Notes: generated by a model from the letters alone, not told the origin. A stretch of 64,000 bases of DNA from Leucosporidium creatinivorum (GCA_001600635.1 BCKL01000013.1:124001-188000), one strand, 5' to 3'; counted from the stretch's first letter, positions 33,471 to 45,457 are shown. Program-made: numbers and translations.

Positions 33471-34859
33471 ATGGTCCCCTTTTCCAATACTATCAAACGC
33501 GCGCACACCATCCTCTTCTGCATCGGAGGCGCCTACGCTGCTTTCCTCGTCGCGCTCTCGCTTCCGGCAGTTCAGCGTTCGCTCGTCTTCCTGCACCAGA
33601 TCCGCTACCCGTGGACCGCAGAGTTTGATGCACCGGAGACCTTGGGCTTTGCTCGTGAGTCCACATCATGGGCAGATTCGACGCGCCCCACTCGTTTCGC
33701 GACGCTTGCTGACCTTATCTCCGTGCAGCTGGGAAGGTGCGCAACTTCTACCTCACCACCGCGGACGGCGAGACGCTCGGTACATTCCATGTACTCCCCA
33801 ACTCGGCCTACGACAAGGCTGCCAAACTTGGAACCGCCGTCCCAGTCGAAGGTCCCTTCGCCGAGTCGGTCTTTGATGCTGCTCTGAGGTAAGGTGCGGT
33901 CCCTACAGCTCCGCATAGCATATCTGATGAAGATCCACAACAGAGACTACCCGACTGTGCTCTACTTCCATGGCAATGCCGCCACGAGAGGAGCGCCGAA
34001 CCGAGTCCGAGTAGCTCGACACATGAGCGACGAGGAGCACAACTTCATCATCATCGACTACCGGTAAGCTACTCTCCCGCTCCGGCTCGATTGGAATCCT
34101 AGCTAACAATCGCCGCCTCGCCAGTGGCTTCGCCGATTCGACCGGCACTCCCTCAGAGGAAGGCCTCCTCATCGACGCCCGCCGAGTCTGGGACTACCTC
34201 ACGCTCGAGAAATCAGTCCCCGCATCTCGCATCACCATCATGGGTCAATCACTCGGCACAGGCGTCAGCGCTGGTCTCGCCGGTCGGCTCGCGAAGGACA
34301 AGCTCAGCCCCAAGGGCCTCATCCTCGTCGCCCCTTTCTCGAGCGTTGGCGCACTGCTCGAGACGTACAAGCTCTTCAACAAGATCCCGATTTTGAGCCC
34401 GCTGAAGAGCGTACCGTGGATGATGAAGGCATTCCTCAACCTTCTTCATACCAAGTTCGACACGAAGGGAGTCATTCAGGTGAGCTCTAGCTCGCTCTCC
34501 TCCCTCCTCGCACATCTCGCTCACACCCCTACTCTCAACAGACCATCACCTGCCCCATCCTAATCCTCCACGCGCAAGACGACCCCGTAATCCCCCACCT
34601 GCACTCCTCCGCCCTCGCCCACCACCTCCTCGACCCTCTCCTCCCCTCCCCCTCCGAAGAAGCCTCCGTACGCGCCCTCGCCCGCGCCTCAATCGTCACC
34701 GAAACCAAAGTCGGCCGCTGGGGACTCGTCACTCGCTTTCACCGAGGGGATGGAGGTGGCGAGGTCGTTTGGGCCGAGGCGGTGAGGGGGGAGCATAATG
34801 ATATTGGGACGTCAGAGCAGAGCTTGAAGCTCATTTCGGAGCAGCTGCATTCGTCTTGA
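33471..34859 (+). CDS. ABHD12-like alpha/beta hydrolase, membrane anchored
   Basis: It is probably a serine lipase or acylglycerol hydrolase of the ABHD12 type. An N-terminal signal-anchor (TILFCIGGAYAAFLVALSLP) is followed by VFLHQIRYPW, NFYLTTADGETLGTFHVLPN, PTVLYFHGNAATRGAPNRV, FIIIDYRGFADSTGTPSEEG, and the nucleophile elbow ITIMGQSLGTGVSAGLAG (GQSLG). An acid residue sits in ILILHAQDDPVIP, and a catalytic His is likely in EHNDIGTSEQS. All triad positions are therefore present. Introns interrupt at TLGFA, DAALR, IIDYR and GVIQ. It might alternatively be ABHD13/Bem46-like, but the length of the cap region and GFADSTGTPSE favour ABHD12. The active site would face the ER lumen if topology follows ABHD12. 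Confidence 0.85.
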
Positions 34860-35019
34860 GTTACATAAGGAGAGGTGGTGAGGGCTGGGAGGTCAGGCTC
34901 GGCGATGAGTATCTGCTCGCGAGCGAGGACGTGAGAGTTTAGTTTCAAGTAATAGAAATGGCTTTGCACTCTTGGTATCGAACGAAGTATAAGAGAGGGA
35001 CTACGAGAGAAGGGGGGTA

Positions 35020-37588
35020 TCAATGCTGCTTGCTTCCAACGACCGAACGACCTTGCGACCTCTGCCGCTGCTTCATCGACCGCTCGCCTCGGCGCCTGCG
35101 TTGGCCGCGAGTGCCGTGTTGACCGTCTTGCGCATCTGCTCCCACTCGCCTTCCTTGGGCGTGACGAGTTCTGGTGGAGTCAATTGGGTCAGCGAGGGTG
35201 GAAACGAGGGCGAGTGGAAGGCGGAAGCGAGAACTTACCCTGCGCCACCTCGTAGATGTAAACCTTGCCATCCGATGATCCAATCGCCGCACGACGACCT
35301 TCTCTCCGATCCCAAGCGAGCTTGTTGAGTCCTCTTGAAGCATTGGGAGCGACCGGAGTCGAGATAATGGGGATCTGCTCGAGCGCCGAAAGGGTCAGCT
35401 CAGCTCGTTCGAACAGCAAGAGAAGCGCAGAACTCACCTCGGTATCCTCATTCAAGTTCCAAAGATCAAATTTGCCCGCTCCATCGACTGTGCCGAAGAG
35501 CGCAGGATGATGAGGATGCCACCTCGCGTCGTAGACGTAATCGTCGGCGCCCTCGAACGAAAGGATGGGCGAGACCGTTTTGGCGGCTGTACCCTTGCTG
35601 CTCGTCGTTGCTGTACCTCCCGCCTCGCTCGTAGCGGTACTCGTCCCCGCCGCTCCTCGCTTCCAAAGCTTGACCGTCCAATCGACTCCGGAGGTGAGGA
35701 AGAGGTCGGAGAGGTCCACCGCGCCGGCGAGGGGGTGGAAGTCGATACTAGTGACAGGTCCCGAGTGACCTCGGTACGTCTCCGTCTGGACCAAACCCTT
35801 CTTGAGACCGCCGAGATCATGTCGATTGGCGGCGTAGACGTTCCCCTCCTCAGTCCCCACCCAGAACGTCTTGGTATCCGAATCCGGAAACCCAAGCGAC
35901 GTAACGCTAACCTCATCCGTCTTATTGTGCGCAGGATGCAGCAGTTCGAGCACCTCCTCCGGCTCAGCGAGGCGGTCGACTCCCCAAGCGCAAACGGTGC
36001 CGTCGGTCGATGCGGAGACGAGGTTGTGGGCGTTCTGAGTGCCGATCATGTCGAGGGAGTAGATGGGGTGGGTGTGGCCTGAGGCGGAGAGAGGCGATTT
36101 GTGGACGGGACTCGGGTGCCGAGAGCGTGTGTCCCAGAGGAGGATTTGGCCCGAGTAGGTGCCGCCGGCGACGATGTTGGGGTGGAAGGGGGTGAAACAG
36201 ACGGAGAGGACGTCGGACTGTCGTAGGTGAGAAGTGGCAGGTGAGCCAGAGAGCGCGAAGCGAGAAGCGAGCAGACGAGAGACGAACCTGGGCGTGGAAG
36301 ACAAACTCGGGGCGCTCCTTGAGGTGCAGGTTCCAGACGCAGGCGATACCATCGGGCTCGTTGACGGACATTGGGCTCTTGTTGTAGGATGCGACGAAGA
36401 GCTCGGGGAACTGGTAGAGGAGGGGTCAGGTCGGTCGTCGAGGGCGCAGGCAACGCAACGACTCACCTTGGGACTCCAGTCGACATCCGTCACACTCCTC
36501 CCTCGTCCCCACTTGTCGTCGTACCAGCTTCCGAGGAGCCTGACCTTAGCTCCATCCGTATCGGCGTTCTCATCCGGCGCGCTGACCGTATAGTCCCTCA
36601 GATAGTCGTAAGAGTCGGACAGCGCGCGCTGCACGATCTTGGACGAGCTGTTGAGGAAGTCGAGGAACGGTGGCGAGGCGAGTACCGAAGCCAACGCCGG
36701 CTGGGAGAGTCCTCTTGCCCTCTCCTCCTCCAACTGCAGCTCGGCTTTCCTCTTCTCCTCGGCAATCTCGGCGTCCAGCTGCTTGCGCTCCTCCTCCAAC
36801 TCGGCCATGATCCTCGCTCGAAGCTCCTCGGTATCCTCCTTCCCTACGCCTCCAGCGTGCGAGTTGGGATCCGCCGAGGAGGGCAGGTCGTCTCGGGTTG
36901 AGGTTGAGAAGTCGGCGGTTTGGATCGCTTTGTCGTACAGCTCCTTCGGCTTTGGTGGAGGAACGACGGGAGCTTCGACGATGACGGGTGAAGAGACGGT
37001 TGGTGGTGGGGGTGAAGCGGCGGCGGGGGTAGCGGGGAGGGGAGATGTTTGGGCGGAGGTCGACGCGCCGAGCTCGGCTCTGCTTTAAGGAGCACGCGTG
37101 AGCCAGCTTCATAGCTGGTAGGACATTGAGACTACTTACCTGTCGGTTTGCACTGCTGACGGGACCTGCTCGACCTCGACGCTTGGGCTCCCACCTGTTG
37201 CTGCCGCCTCGTCGCTGCCTGCTATGCTGGTTCCCGCGCTTGCCCTACTATCCGTACTCCTCCCCAACACTGATTCCCTCAGTCCACCGCCTACTCCCAC
37301 CCCTCGCAGCAAGTTGTCGATCTCGTCGTTGCGGCTGGCGCTCGAAGCTGGACGCTCGCCGGCGGTTGAAGGAGGACGAGTGGTAGCGGGCGAGGCGCGA
37401 GAGGAAGCGAGAGCAGCCTCGCGGTCTTCACGGGCTTTACGAAGAGCTGCTAGCTTGGCGCGCTTCTCTGCCATCTCCAGGCGACGTCGTTCGGCCGCTG
37501 CAAGGGAGGGGGAGGAGCGTGTCGAGAGGGTTAGCTGGGCTGTACGAGAGCTGTAGGGCAGCAGGTAGAGCTCACTAGAGGACTGCAT
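35020..37588 (-). CDS. Cytoplasmic dynein 1 intermediate chain
   Basis: This scaffold subunit links dynein heavy chain to light chains and to dynactin. The leftward gene starts MQSS on a 13-nt exon; exon 2 begins AERRRLEMAEKRAKLAALRK, the charged N-terminal helix that binds p150-Glued. A disordered region follows, with KELYDKAIQTADFSTST, where KAIQT resembles an LC8-binding (K-x-T-Q-T-like) site. Next are a Glu/Lys coiled coil (IMAELEEERKQLDAEIAEEK), LASPPFLDFLNSSSKIVQRA, and six or so WD-like repeats including VNEPDGIACVWNLHL, VAGGTYSGQILLWDTRS, LVSASTDGTVCAWGVDR, LTSGVDWTVKLWKRG, FGTVDGAGKFDLWNLN and AAIGSSDGKVYIYEVAQ. It ends in a short basic tail. Its start is 165 bp from that of SEN2 on the other strand. 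LC8 is encoded at 15176-15870. Confidence 0.93.
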
Positions 37589-37753
37589 GCTAGACGTTAA
37601 GCTCTGAGAGCGCTGAACGGGCGAGAGAGAGAAGCGACGACGAGTGAATGGCAGAAAGTCAAGGGGAGAGCGACGCGCTTCGAAAGGGCTTGGCCTGCTA
37701 CCAAATCGCTCGTTACAATCTCGGCTCGTTCTACCGTCCTACAGCCTACAGAG
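37589..37753. promoter_or_regulatory. Divergent promoter of dynein IC and SEN2
   Basis: Only 165 bp separate the two outward-facing start codons, so the promoters must overlap or be shared. Confidence 0.5.
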
Positions 37754-39354
37754 ATGGCTACTCCTGCAGCCGCTACCACCCCAGCAGCAGCACCACCAGC
37801 AAAGGTTCTGGTGCACGGCACTCGCCCCGAGCAGCTCGCAGCGTCTCACAAACGAGCCAAAGGACCCTCGCTGTACCACAATTTGCTCCCGCTCATCCCA
37901 GCCAAACCTTCCTACCTTTCTACACTCCTCTCCTCCTTCCCTTTCCTCTCACTTTCGCCCCCGCAAATCCAGGCCATCTACGACGAAATGACTAGGACCG
38001 TTTGGGTCCAGCAGGACGACGATATGGTCCTCCTGTGGCGCAGAGGATTCTTCGGCAAGGGAACACTGTCCCGTAGTGAACCATCGTGGAAGCGCCGAGT
38101 GGAGAACAAGATTGCAGAGCTCGAGGGGCGCGAGAAGAGTGAGTTCGAGGCTGCTGTACTGTAGCTGGCTACATCGCTGACCTACTCTACATCACCAGAG
38201 CTCACCTCCGAAGAGATCACCGCTGTGCGTCGTATCGAGCGGATAGCGTCAAAGCGGGTCAAGAAGCTCGAACGAGAAGCCGAGAAGCTCCACGCCGCCT
38301 CTGCTGCTGCATCAGAGCGAGGCTCATCCATCGGCACACCATTATCGACTACGAGCGACACTACTTTCGATGGAGGCGAGGGAGGGGACGAGGCAGCAGC
38401 AACAGTCGGGGAGGAGCAGCTCGCGGCGAAGCTGGAGCAGATCGTCGAGGAGCAGGCTGTAGGAGGCGCGGAGGTCTTGCCGGAAGCCGATGCGGTGGCA
38501 GAAGAGAAGGAGATCCAAGAACCTCCACCGCTGTGGCAACTTGGCGCTGAGCACACCCAACTCCAACCGGAAGAGGCCTTCTTCCTCCTCTTCTCTCTCG
38601 GCGCTCTCTCCCTTACCACCTCCTCGCCCTTCACCCCGACTCTCACCTCTTCCGCACCACTCTCCATCCTCTCCGCCTGGCAACTCTTCCTCCGCGACTC
38701 GGCGATCCTCCTACACCCCCTACCAGCGCCTACAGCGGGCCTCAAGCTTGAGCCGACGGACGACCCACGACTCTCGCGCTTCGACTCGCCCTTCCTCATT
38801 GCCTATGCTTCGTATCACCACTTTAGGTCGATGGGATGGGTCGTCAGGTCTGGTGTCAAGTTCTGCTGTGAATGGGTGCTGTACGGCCAAGGAGGTCCGG
38901 TGGGAGGTCACGCCGAGTGAGTCTTGGCCCTTCTCTGCTTCTTCCGAGTAGGTAGCTGACTTTCTCTTCTTCCCTCGCAGGTTCGCCGTCGTCGTCGTAC
39001 CCAACTACGCCGACCCAGCAGACGCCGAAACCAACCCCTTCCGCTCCACAATGGTCAGCGACCACCTCGGCGAAGGCGAGACCAAAATGTCGTGGCGGTG
39101 GTTCAACACGATCAACCGCGTTTGCTCGGGAGTCAAGAAGGTGTGTACTCTCTACTCTCATCCTCTCTTCTCTGCCGCTGACTCCCGCTATTTGAGAACC
39201 GCAGACCCTCATCCTCCTCCACGTTCTCATCCCTCCCCAATCCTCCCTCCCGAGCCCCAACTTTATCGCCGAGAACCCGGCGCAAGCGATCGCGATGCTG
39301 CAGATGAGGGAGGTGTCGGTCAGGAGGTTCTTGGCGGGGAGGAGTAGGGATTGA
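37754..39354 (+). CDS. SEN2: tRNA-splicing endonuclease catalytic subunit Sen2
   Basis: Sen2 cleaves the 5' exon-intron junction of pre-tRNAs in the Sen complex. Exons encode MATPAAATTPAAAPPAKVLV, an N-terminal domain with WVQQDDDMVLLWRRGFFGKG and RSEPSWKRRVENKIAEL, a long charged coiled region, EEAFFLLFSLGALSL, and the catalytic domain. The catalytic domain contains ASYHHFRSMGWVVRSGVKFC, EWVLYGQGGPVGGHAEFAVV and CSGVKKTLILLHVLIPPQ. The catalytic Tyr (VLYGQGG), His (GGHAEF) and Lys (GVKKTLIL) are all present. In the N-terminal half a basic helix rich in Arg/Lys (VRRIERIASKRVKKLEREAE) follows the first intron. It is convergent with family member D. Confidence 0.93.
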
Positions 39355-39574
39355 AGCCGAGTAAGGCGAGGCGCGGGAGGGCAATTCGAACGCCTGTACC
39401 GCACAGAACAGGGCGTAGGAGACGAGAGAGTGGGGAGAGAGTCTGAGCGAGCTGAGGGTGCTGCTTCTCGTGGCTGCTCTCTCTCTCTTGAGCGCGCACT
39501 GGTCAAGGCTTGAGGTTCGGCGCGAGGAAGCAACGCCGTTTCAGGTCACAGAAGCCCAATCACCACCTTCAATG

Positions 39575-40675
39575 CTACTCCGACTTCACGAGGTCATCCA
39601 CATCTACCAGCACGCCATCTGCGTGTCGGGACTGGTGGTCAGCGCTGCCCGAAAAGCGTGGAAGAGCGACCTACCTTCGTACTTCGGCGACGCCTCTTCC
39701 TTCTCCTCCTCGCTCCTACTGATGGAGAGCGAGCCGATACGCTGAAGGGAGAGGTTAGCTCGCTAGCAGACAGCCGTCGACAGAGTTTACAGGATGCTCA
39801 CGGGCAGGTTCGGTTGAGCGCTGGGTTGGAGAGGTGCCTCGGCGATGAAATGGACCAAGAACAGCTTTCCTTCCCAGAAGAAGCATTCGGCTTGCATGGC
39901 TCTAATATGACAGAAGCGATGTCTCCCTCGCTGCTTGATTTTGGGGAGCTGAATCGTGGTCTTAAGGTGCTCGGCCTCGGTTTCGACGTCTGCCAGCCCC
40001 TCAACAAGGCTCCAGAGTTTTGACTGCCTCCATAGCTTCCGGCCGACCATCATGTGGCCAGCATCCATGGTCTCGTCGCTATTGTGTACCGGGATGGGTG
40101 CGTGCAGACCTTGGCCCGAAGCTCGGCGGAACCGCTCAGCCTCTTCCCTGTCAACGATGACCGCCGTGATCTCGGGTGTACCCTGGTAGCCTTGATCAGT
40201 TACTCTGTATGTGACTACTCCAAGTCAGTCATGCTCGACCGAAACATCGCACCCTCACGCACCGCAAATCCAGCTCGTCGAACCGAAAGATCGAAAAGTA
40301 AGGCTCCTCCTTCTCCCTCCAATCCTTGTCCGCATGTCTCGCCAACTCCTCCTTCCAAGCCTCCTCGCTACTCTCCACGTCGAGGAAGCCCTTGAAGAAG
40401 GCGACTCCCCCATCTGGGAGCGGAAACCGACGAGGGCTGGGAGGCTTAGGCTTAGGCGCGGGAGCTGCCGTCACCTTGTCGGTGGTGGAGGTGACGAGAG
40501 GCGTTATAGAGGTAGTGGACATGTTGCTCTTGCTCTCTTTACGGCGGAGGAACTTGAGGCGGTCGAGCATGGCGAGGAGGAGGACGTGGCGGGAGGGCGA
40601 AAGTCGACGAGGGCTCTCGGAGCTGAACAGCTGGAGAGTGGAAGAGAGTGGAGCGCCAGCAAGTCGAGTCGTCAT
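39575..40675 (-). CDS. Orphan family member D (FPL-GG / RGFF-VH family)
   Basis: The function is unknown. Four leftward exons (40263-40675, 39802-40204, 39675-39741, 39575-39618) join in frame to 308 residues. After a basic Ser/Pro-rich leader comes FPLPDGGVAFFKGFLDVESS, then EEAWKEELARH and YFSIFRFDELDLR just before intron 1. That is the same motif order and the same intron position as A and B. The middle includes TPEITAVIVDREEAERFRRA. The C-terminal block is FCHIRAMQAECFFWEGKLFLV-HF, the counterpart of RGFFNG-TLYLVH, although here the Arg-Gly is replaced by Glu-Cys. An acidic tail ends VLVDVDDLVKSE. The ATG at 40675 is the most upstream; MLDRLKFLRRK or MSTTS downstream are alternatives. Confidence 0.75.
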
Positions 40676-40840
40676 CGGTGAAGGTCGGGGCCGGAGAAAC
40701 AGCCTAGACGGACTTGAATCGAGACAGCGAGCGATGATGTGCTAGAACAGCCGGAGCCGCTCGCCCCTGCTCGACCCCTGCTCGCCGTCGCCTCGCGCCG
40801 AGTTTTAGCAAATTAAGATGTATTGACGTCCTCCCGCCGC

Positions 40841-42033
40841 TCAGACCTTGTTTAGGATCCGAGTAAAGTTATTCTCCTGCACCTGCGCCGGCGTCTGACC
40901 TCCCATCGCCGACCCCGAATCGCTCCTCTGCATCACTCCCCCGCTCAAGCTCCGCACCATGCCCGTCCCCTTCGCTACTGCCGGTGAGAATGGCGGATCC
41001 TCATCATCATCCGCCTTCCCTGGTCCTCCATAGCTGAGGTTGCCCATATGCACCTGCTCCTCATCCTCCCACAGCGTCTCGGCGAGGGTCGTGTCGGTCC
41101 CTGCGTCCGTAGCTACGCTGCCGCCTCGGATGTGGGTATACCGAGGGCCGCCGGTGGAGCTGTGGCGAGTGTGACTGGATCCCGAGACGCTGCCGCGTTG
41201 TGCGAGCTGCTGCTGGTAGGCGTACGAGTTGATGAAGGAGGAGCCGCGAGGGCGGGTCTTGGGTAGGGTGTGGTAGGAGTTGCGGCGGAGGTGGATGGCG
41301 AAGGAGTAGAGGCAGAGGATGAAGTAGATCTGGAGGTGGAAATGAGTTAGCAACAGCGCGCAGACAAGGCTGCAGAAGCGAGCTCACCTTGACGAACCAG
41401 CCGAGGATGAGCACGGCCGCCGAAAATCCCCTCTCGCTCCTCCATACACCCTGAGCAGCCAACGCCCTCTGCTCATCAGTCAACCCTCCCATCGTCCCAT
41501 CAATGTTGCCCATCATCTCCTTCTGCGCGTCCGAGTTGGCGACCCTTCGCCCATCATGCGGCGTATGCACGTACCACATGACGGCGAAGATGGCAGTGTA
41601 GATGGTGCCGACAAAGTGGTCCAATGCGAAGAGATGAGCGTAGATGAGGGTCTTGGGTCCGTTCTCCTGCGAAGCGCGAAAAGGGTCAGCGAGACCGAGC
41701 GAAGCGAAAGCAACACGGAGGGAGAGCACGCACCTCGCTAATCTTCTTCAGACCCCACAGGAAGACGACAAGGGTGCCGATCGAGTAGATGTACATGGTC
41801 AACTGGCTGACAGGCTGCGCCAGAGTGCCGCCCGTGAGGACGGCCATCATGCCGTACGCTCCTGCGACCTTGTTGAGCACGCCAAAGAGGGAGACGATGG
41901 AGACACCTGTGCACGAGTAGAGTCTTTCAGTCTGATACAGGCCTCCCGGCTCGACGCGAAGCAGCTCACCGAGCTTGAGGTCGAGTCCCAGGAAGTTGGT
42001 GAGCAGAGGCGGCGTCTTGAAGCGGATTTGCAT
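40841..42033 (-). CDS. KEI1: Kei1-like subunit of inositol phosphorylceramide synthase
   Basis: Kei1 is the Golgi membrane partner of Aur1 in fungal sphingolipid synthesis. Leftward exons encode MQIRFKTPPLLTNFLGLDLK, VSIVSLFGVLNKVAGAYGMM, VSQLTMYIYSIGTLVVFLWG, LIYAHLFALDHFVGTIYTAI, FAVMWYVHTPHDGRRVANSD and GFSAAVLILGWFVKIYFILC, then LYSFAIHLRRNSYHTLPKTR and a Ser/Gly-rich cytosolic tail ending NFTRILNKV. Four hydrophobic helices are visible. The WYVHTPHDGRRVANS and LYSFAIHLRR signatures match fungal Kei1 family proteins. Introns follow LDLKLG, KKISE and GWFVK. The tail, about 150 residues, is probably regulatory; Kei1 of yeast is cut by Kex2, and I did not find a clear KR site in the same place. 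Confidence 0.85.
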
Positions 42034-42559
42034 GATGGCAGGGGGTGCAAGCGGTGTAGAAGGGTGTAAAGAAGTGGCTGGGCTCGGCGTAGAGGCCTCA
42101 GAGGCAACGAGGGGAGAGCGCTGGCTCGCGAACGACGCGAGGAGCCGGGCGCAAGTAAGGCGATGAAAGGGAGCTCTAGTGTAGAGTTATGAGGGTACGG
42201 ACGCGCGTGTGGATGGATGTAGCCTTCTACTCCTGTCGATTCAGCGTGTATGAGTCGAGGCGAAATGAACGAGTGAGCGGCGGGGAGGCAAGCTGTGAAA
42301 GCGCGAAAGAGAGGAAGGCATTCGAGTTCCCGTGCCCTGTTATAGGCAAGGCGCTGTGCAAGGGAGTCGAAGCGAGCTCAAAGCCAATGGACTGCCCTGT
42401 AGCGCGTCAGCCGCGCCTGGCGATCCGTGAGCATCGCCGAGCTGTTCTCGGCGCTCGTAAGCGACTTGCTTCTTGACAGGGCGCGAGGACGGTCGAGTCG
42501 GAGGGGGGAGTCAGGTTGGGTAGAGCGATCTTTACGAATCCTTTGAGACCTCGCAAGAT
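42034..42559. other. Spacer between KEI1 and the right inverted-repeat arm
   Basis: About 530 bp upstream of KEI1, presumably its promoter. No gene is seen. Confidence 0.5.
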
Positions 42560-44690
42560 GCGGTAGCGACTCTCTTTCGCAGCGAAAGAGGGTAGCGAAG
42601 ATGAGGAAGCCCGAGAATCGAATTATACTGGAGACAACAGGAGGGCACTAGGTACTGCTACATAAAGATACTGCTAGACAATCCGAACCCGAGATCAGAA
42701 CCTCCCCACACTCCACACAAAGCTCAACAGCTCATCCACCGCCCTCTCCCTCTCGAACTCCTCCATCCTCCTCCTCTCCTGCTCAATCCTCCGCTTGACC
42801 ACCTCAGCCTGCTTGACGACAATCTTCCTCCTCAACTCTCCCTCCTTCCTGCTCTTCTCCCTCATCTGCTCCCTCCTCCTCTGACTAAACCTCGCCGACT
42901 TGCTCTCCACGCTCGACACTCGGCGAAGGGAAGAGAAGTCGGCGAAGGCGGGGAGGTAGTGCTCGGCTTCTTGCTCGATAGGGAGAGGGTTGCTGGTAGT
43001 GTGGTGGAGAGCGTCGTAGCGGAAGGCGGGGCGGCGATGGGTGGATGAGGGAGTGGAGCGACGGAAGAGGAGCGCCGAGGGGAGACGAGTGCCGTTGGTG
43101 AGGAGGAGAGGGGAGAGCGAAGGGATGGGAGCAGCGGGGGTGAAGAGCGAGGGGTAGGCGGTGGTGATGCTCAGGAAAGGTGTGCGAATGGTGGTGTTGA
43201 TCGTGTCCTTCTCGGTCGAGCGACTGATGCTGCTCTTCTCCTCCTCGGCCGAGCTGACCTCTTCCTCCTTCTCCTCGACGATCTCGTCGCTGCTCTTGAC
43301 CTCCTCCTCTTCTTCTTCCTCGTAGTACTCTGCGACAGTCATGGGTCCGACCAGAGGAGCGAGCAAAGGTTGCGTCCGAGGGCGGCAGATGAGGCGAGTC
43401 GAGCTGAGAGGAGCCGAGATGAGGGTGGTAGGGTGGAAAGTGGCGTTGGAGTGCTGTAGAGCGGTAGAGGAGCAATGGAAGTCAGCTCGGCGCTCCTGTA
43501 GTCTTGCGCGCCCGGCAAAACTCTGCTCGCTCTCGGAGCTCACCTTCGTCTGGCGTGCGCTGCGGCTGCTGCTGCTCTTGCTGGCTGCTGGCGACTTGGT
43601 GGTGAAGAGGCCGCTGATGGTACTAGGGACCCAGGTGGAGTTGAAAGACAGCATCTTGAGTGGCTGATGAGGGTTAAACGGCGCTGAAGAGCTGAGGAAT
43701 GTGGCGAGCAGCGAAGCGCAGAGTTGGTGAGGGGTGAGGTGGGGTGCTGTAGGCTGGTAGGCGAGTGAGGGTGCTAGGCGGTAGCTCAGAGGGATGAAGG
43801 CGAGATGGCCGAGGAGTGAGAGGTAGGAAGGAAAGAGAGGAAGCGCGAGCAGCTCAGCTTTTTCTACTCGGAGCCGGTGCTCTCAGAAGCTCGAGCAAAG
43901 CGGACGCCAGCAACGCCCTCACTGCGCTAGGGGATCACCTGTCTACTGTAGGGGATCAGTACACCTCCTCAGCCCCACCAGAGCTCAGTCGCACTCCACC
44001 CTCGACTCTCAAGCCAATCCCCTCTGCGCCGAGCTGTCTGCGAGCCCCGCCGCCCTCCTTCTCACACCTCTTGCTCCTCGCGCATCGCATCAAACGAGCT
44101 CAAAGTCACATCTAGCGAATCAGGTGGAGCTAGGCAACCCCTCCCAGCCGGGTTTGGGACCAAGGCCGGCCCCTCGGCGCTGGATTTTCAGCGCCGAAGA
44201 AACGAGGACGCAAACGAGCCTGTCCGGCCAGCTGCAGGACCATAGAGGGGTTTTGGGAGATTTTGAGGGATGCATCATCTGTCAGAGCGCTACCCTGGAG
44301 AGTCCTGCCGCCCCACGCCTGCCATCGAGTCCTCCAGCCGTCGTTCTCATCGCCGAGCCCATCCGCTACCTCAAGCGAAGCTTGCTGCTCCCTGCTAGGT
44401 GAGCCGCTGATCCACTCAAGCAGCGCCGAGCTAGGGCTGGTAGTTTCCCTCCCTTTCGCGCTCTGCCCTGGCTCCCGACCTCCTCCAGCACGTTCACGGA
44501 GAGAGGGGGACTCGGCGCCGCCCTCCCGCCGCGACTTCGGATCAAGCCGTTCCCTGCCAGGTTGACGGGATGAGCGAGGTTGGTTGAGCAAGACGAGGTG
44601 GAAGAGAGAGCGGCGAAACATCTCCAGAGCTCCAGAATGACCTCTCGAGGCGTGCAATCTAGCACGGTGGCGTCTCGGCGCGCTCGGGAG
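42560..44690 (-). repeat. Right arm of the 2.1-kb inverted duplication
   Basis: This is the reverse-orientation counterpart of 29456-31590. The core with the orphan gene and its upstream DNA is almost identical to the left arm. One substitution was seen in the upstream stretch (43946 region, CTACAGTAGACAGG against CTACAGCAGACAGG). Outside the core, identity drops visibly, including short replaced segments at about 44370-44420. Confidence 0.93.
42695..43654 (-). CDS. Orphan gene, right copy of the duplicated pair
   Basis: This copy has the same two-exon structure, the same 90-nt stop-free intron and the same protein as the gene at 30484-31443, except for one Met in place of Arg in the C-terminal coiled region. 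The synonymous positions and the intron also match, which implies very recent copying or gene conversion more than selection on the protein. Its 3' flank differs: the DNA after the stop has diverged from the left copy. No function can be assigned. Confidence 0.78.
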   Translation of the reverse strand: MLSFNSTWVPSTISGLFTTKSPAASKSSSSRSARQTKVSSESEQSFAGRARLQERRADFHCSSTALQHSNATFHPTTLISAPLSSTRLICRPRTQPLLAPLVGPMTVAEYYEEEEEEEVKSSDEIVEEKEEEVSSAEEEKSSISRSTEKDTINTTIRTPFLSITTAYPSLFTPAAPIPSLSPLLLTNGTRLPSALLFRRSTPSSTHRRPAFRYDALHHTTSNPLPIEQEAEHYLPAFADFSSLRRVSSVESKSARFSQRRREQMREKSRKEGELRRKIVVKQAEVVKRRIEQERRRMEEFERERAVDELLSFVWSVGRF

Positions 44691-45457
44691 TGGCTCACGC
44701 TGCGACCAGCTGAGGGTCTACAACAGCTTCCGTAGACCTATTGCTTCGGTACATGACCTAAAGAGCACTGGTAAGGCGCGGCACTCACCAGCTGTGAGAA
44801 CTCATCCGTAACCTGGAACTCGAGCGCTGACAGAGCGGCTCGGCGCTCGGCGCTCGGTGAGGGAGCAAGAGGTTGCAGGCAAGGCGAAGGACCAGCGAGG
44901 TGATACTGAGTGGTATAAAGACTACACAATGATAGCAGAGCGCTCATCATCAGCACATTGTGACACCCAACGAGATCTGACCGAATCTTTCAGGCGAGCG
45001 GATTGGCAGACCGAGGTAAGGTCGGCGATGGATCCAGAGGGCGCGATCCGGTGAGATCTGCTCGGATGTATCTACGTACAGGTACAAGAACCCGTTCCCG
45101 AGCCCCGTGCTTGCTCAGGCAACCTCAATGAGCTGCAGAAGCCACCGAAGAGCCACGACGAAGGCTCGTTTTCACCCCCACATGGCCGCTGGGAAGGGAG
45201 GGAGAGCTGCAGAGAGATAGCCTGAGGGAGCAGAGGGTAGACCGAGAGCAGTACAGTAGCCCAACGACCGAGAGCAGGACAAAGGCAGAGCAGGACTCAA
45301 CCAATTCGACGGCCGAGCAAGGAAGCGCCCATCGATGGAAGGGACTTAGAGAAACGCGGCGAGCGCCAACCCTCGCTCTTTCCTTCCTCCCGCTCTGCAG
45401 TTTTACGTCGAGTCGAGCCCAACTTCACCCACACTACAGCTTCTCTTATACCTCAAC
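44691..45457. other. Spacer and promoter region upstream of pyruvate kinase
   Basis: About 770 bp without a supported gene. A doubled CTCGGCGCTCGGCGCTCGG word lies at 44839-44857. The last 60 bp before the pyruvate kinase ATG are pyrimidine-rich with CACACTACAGC, likely the leader of a highly expressed gene. Confidence 0.5.
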
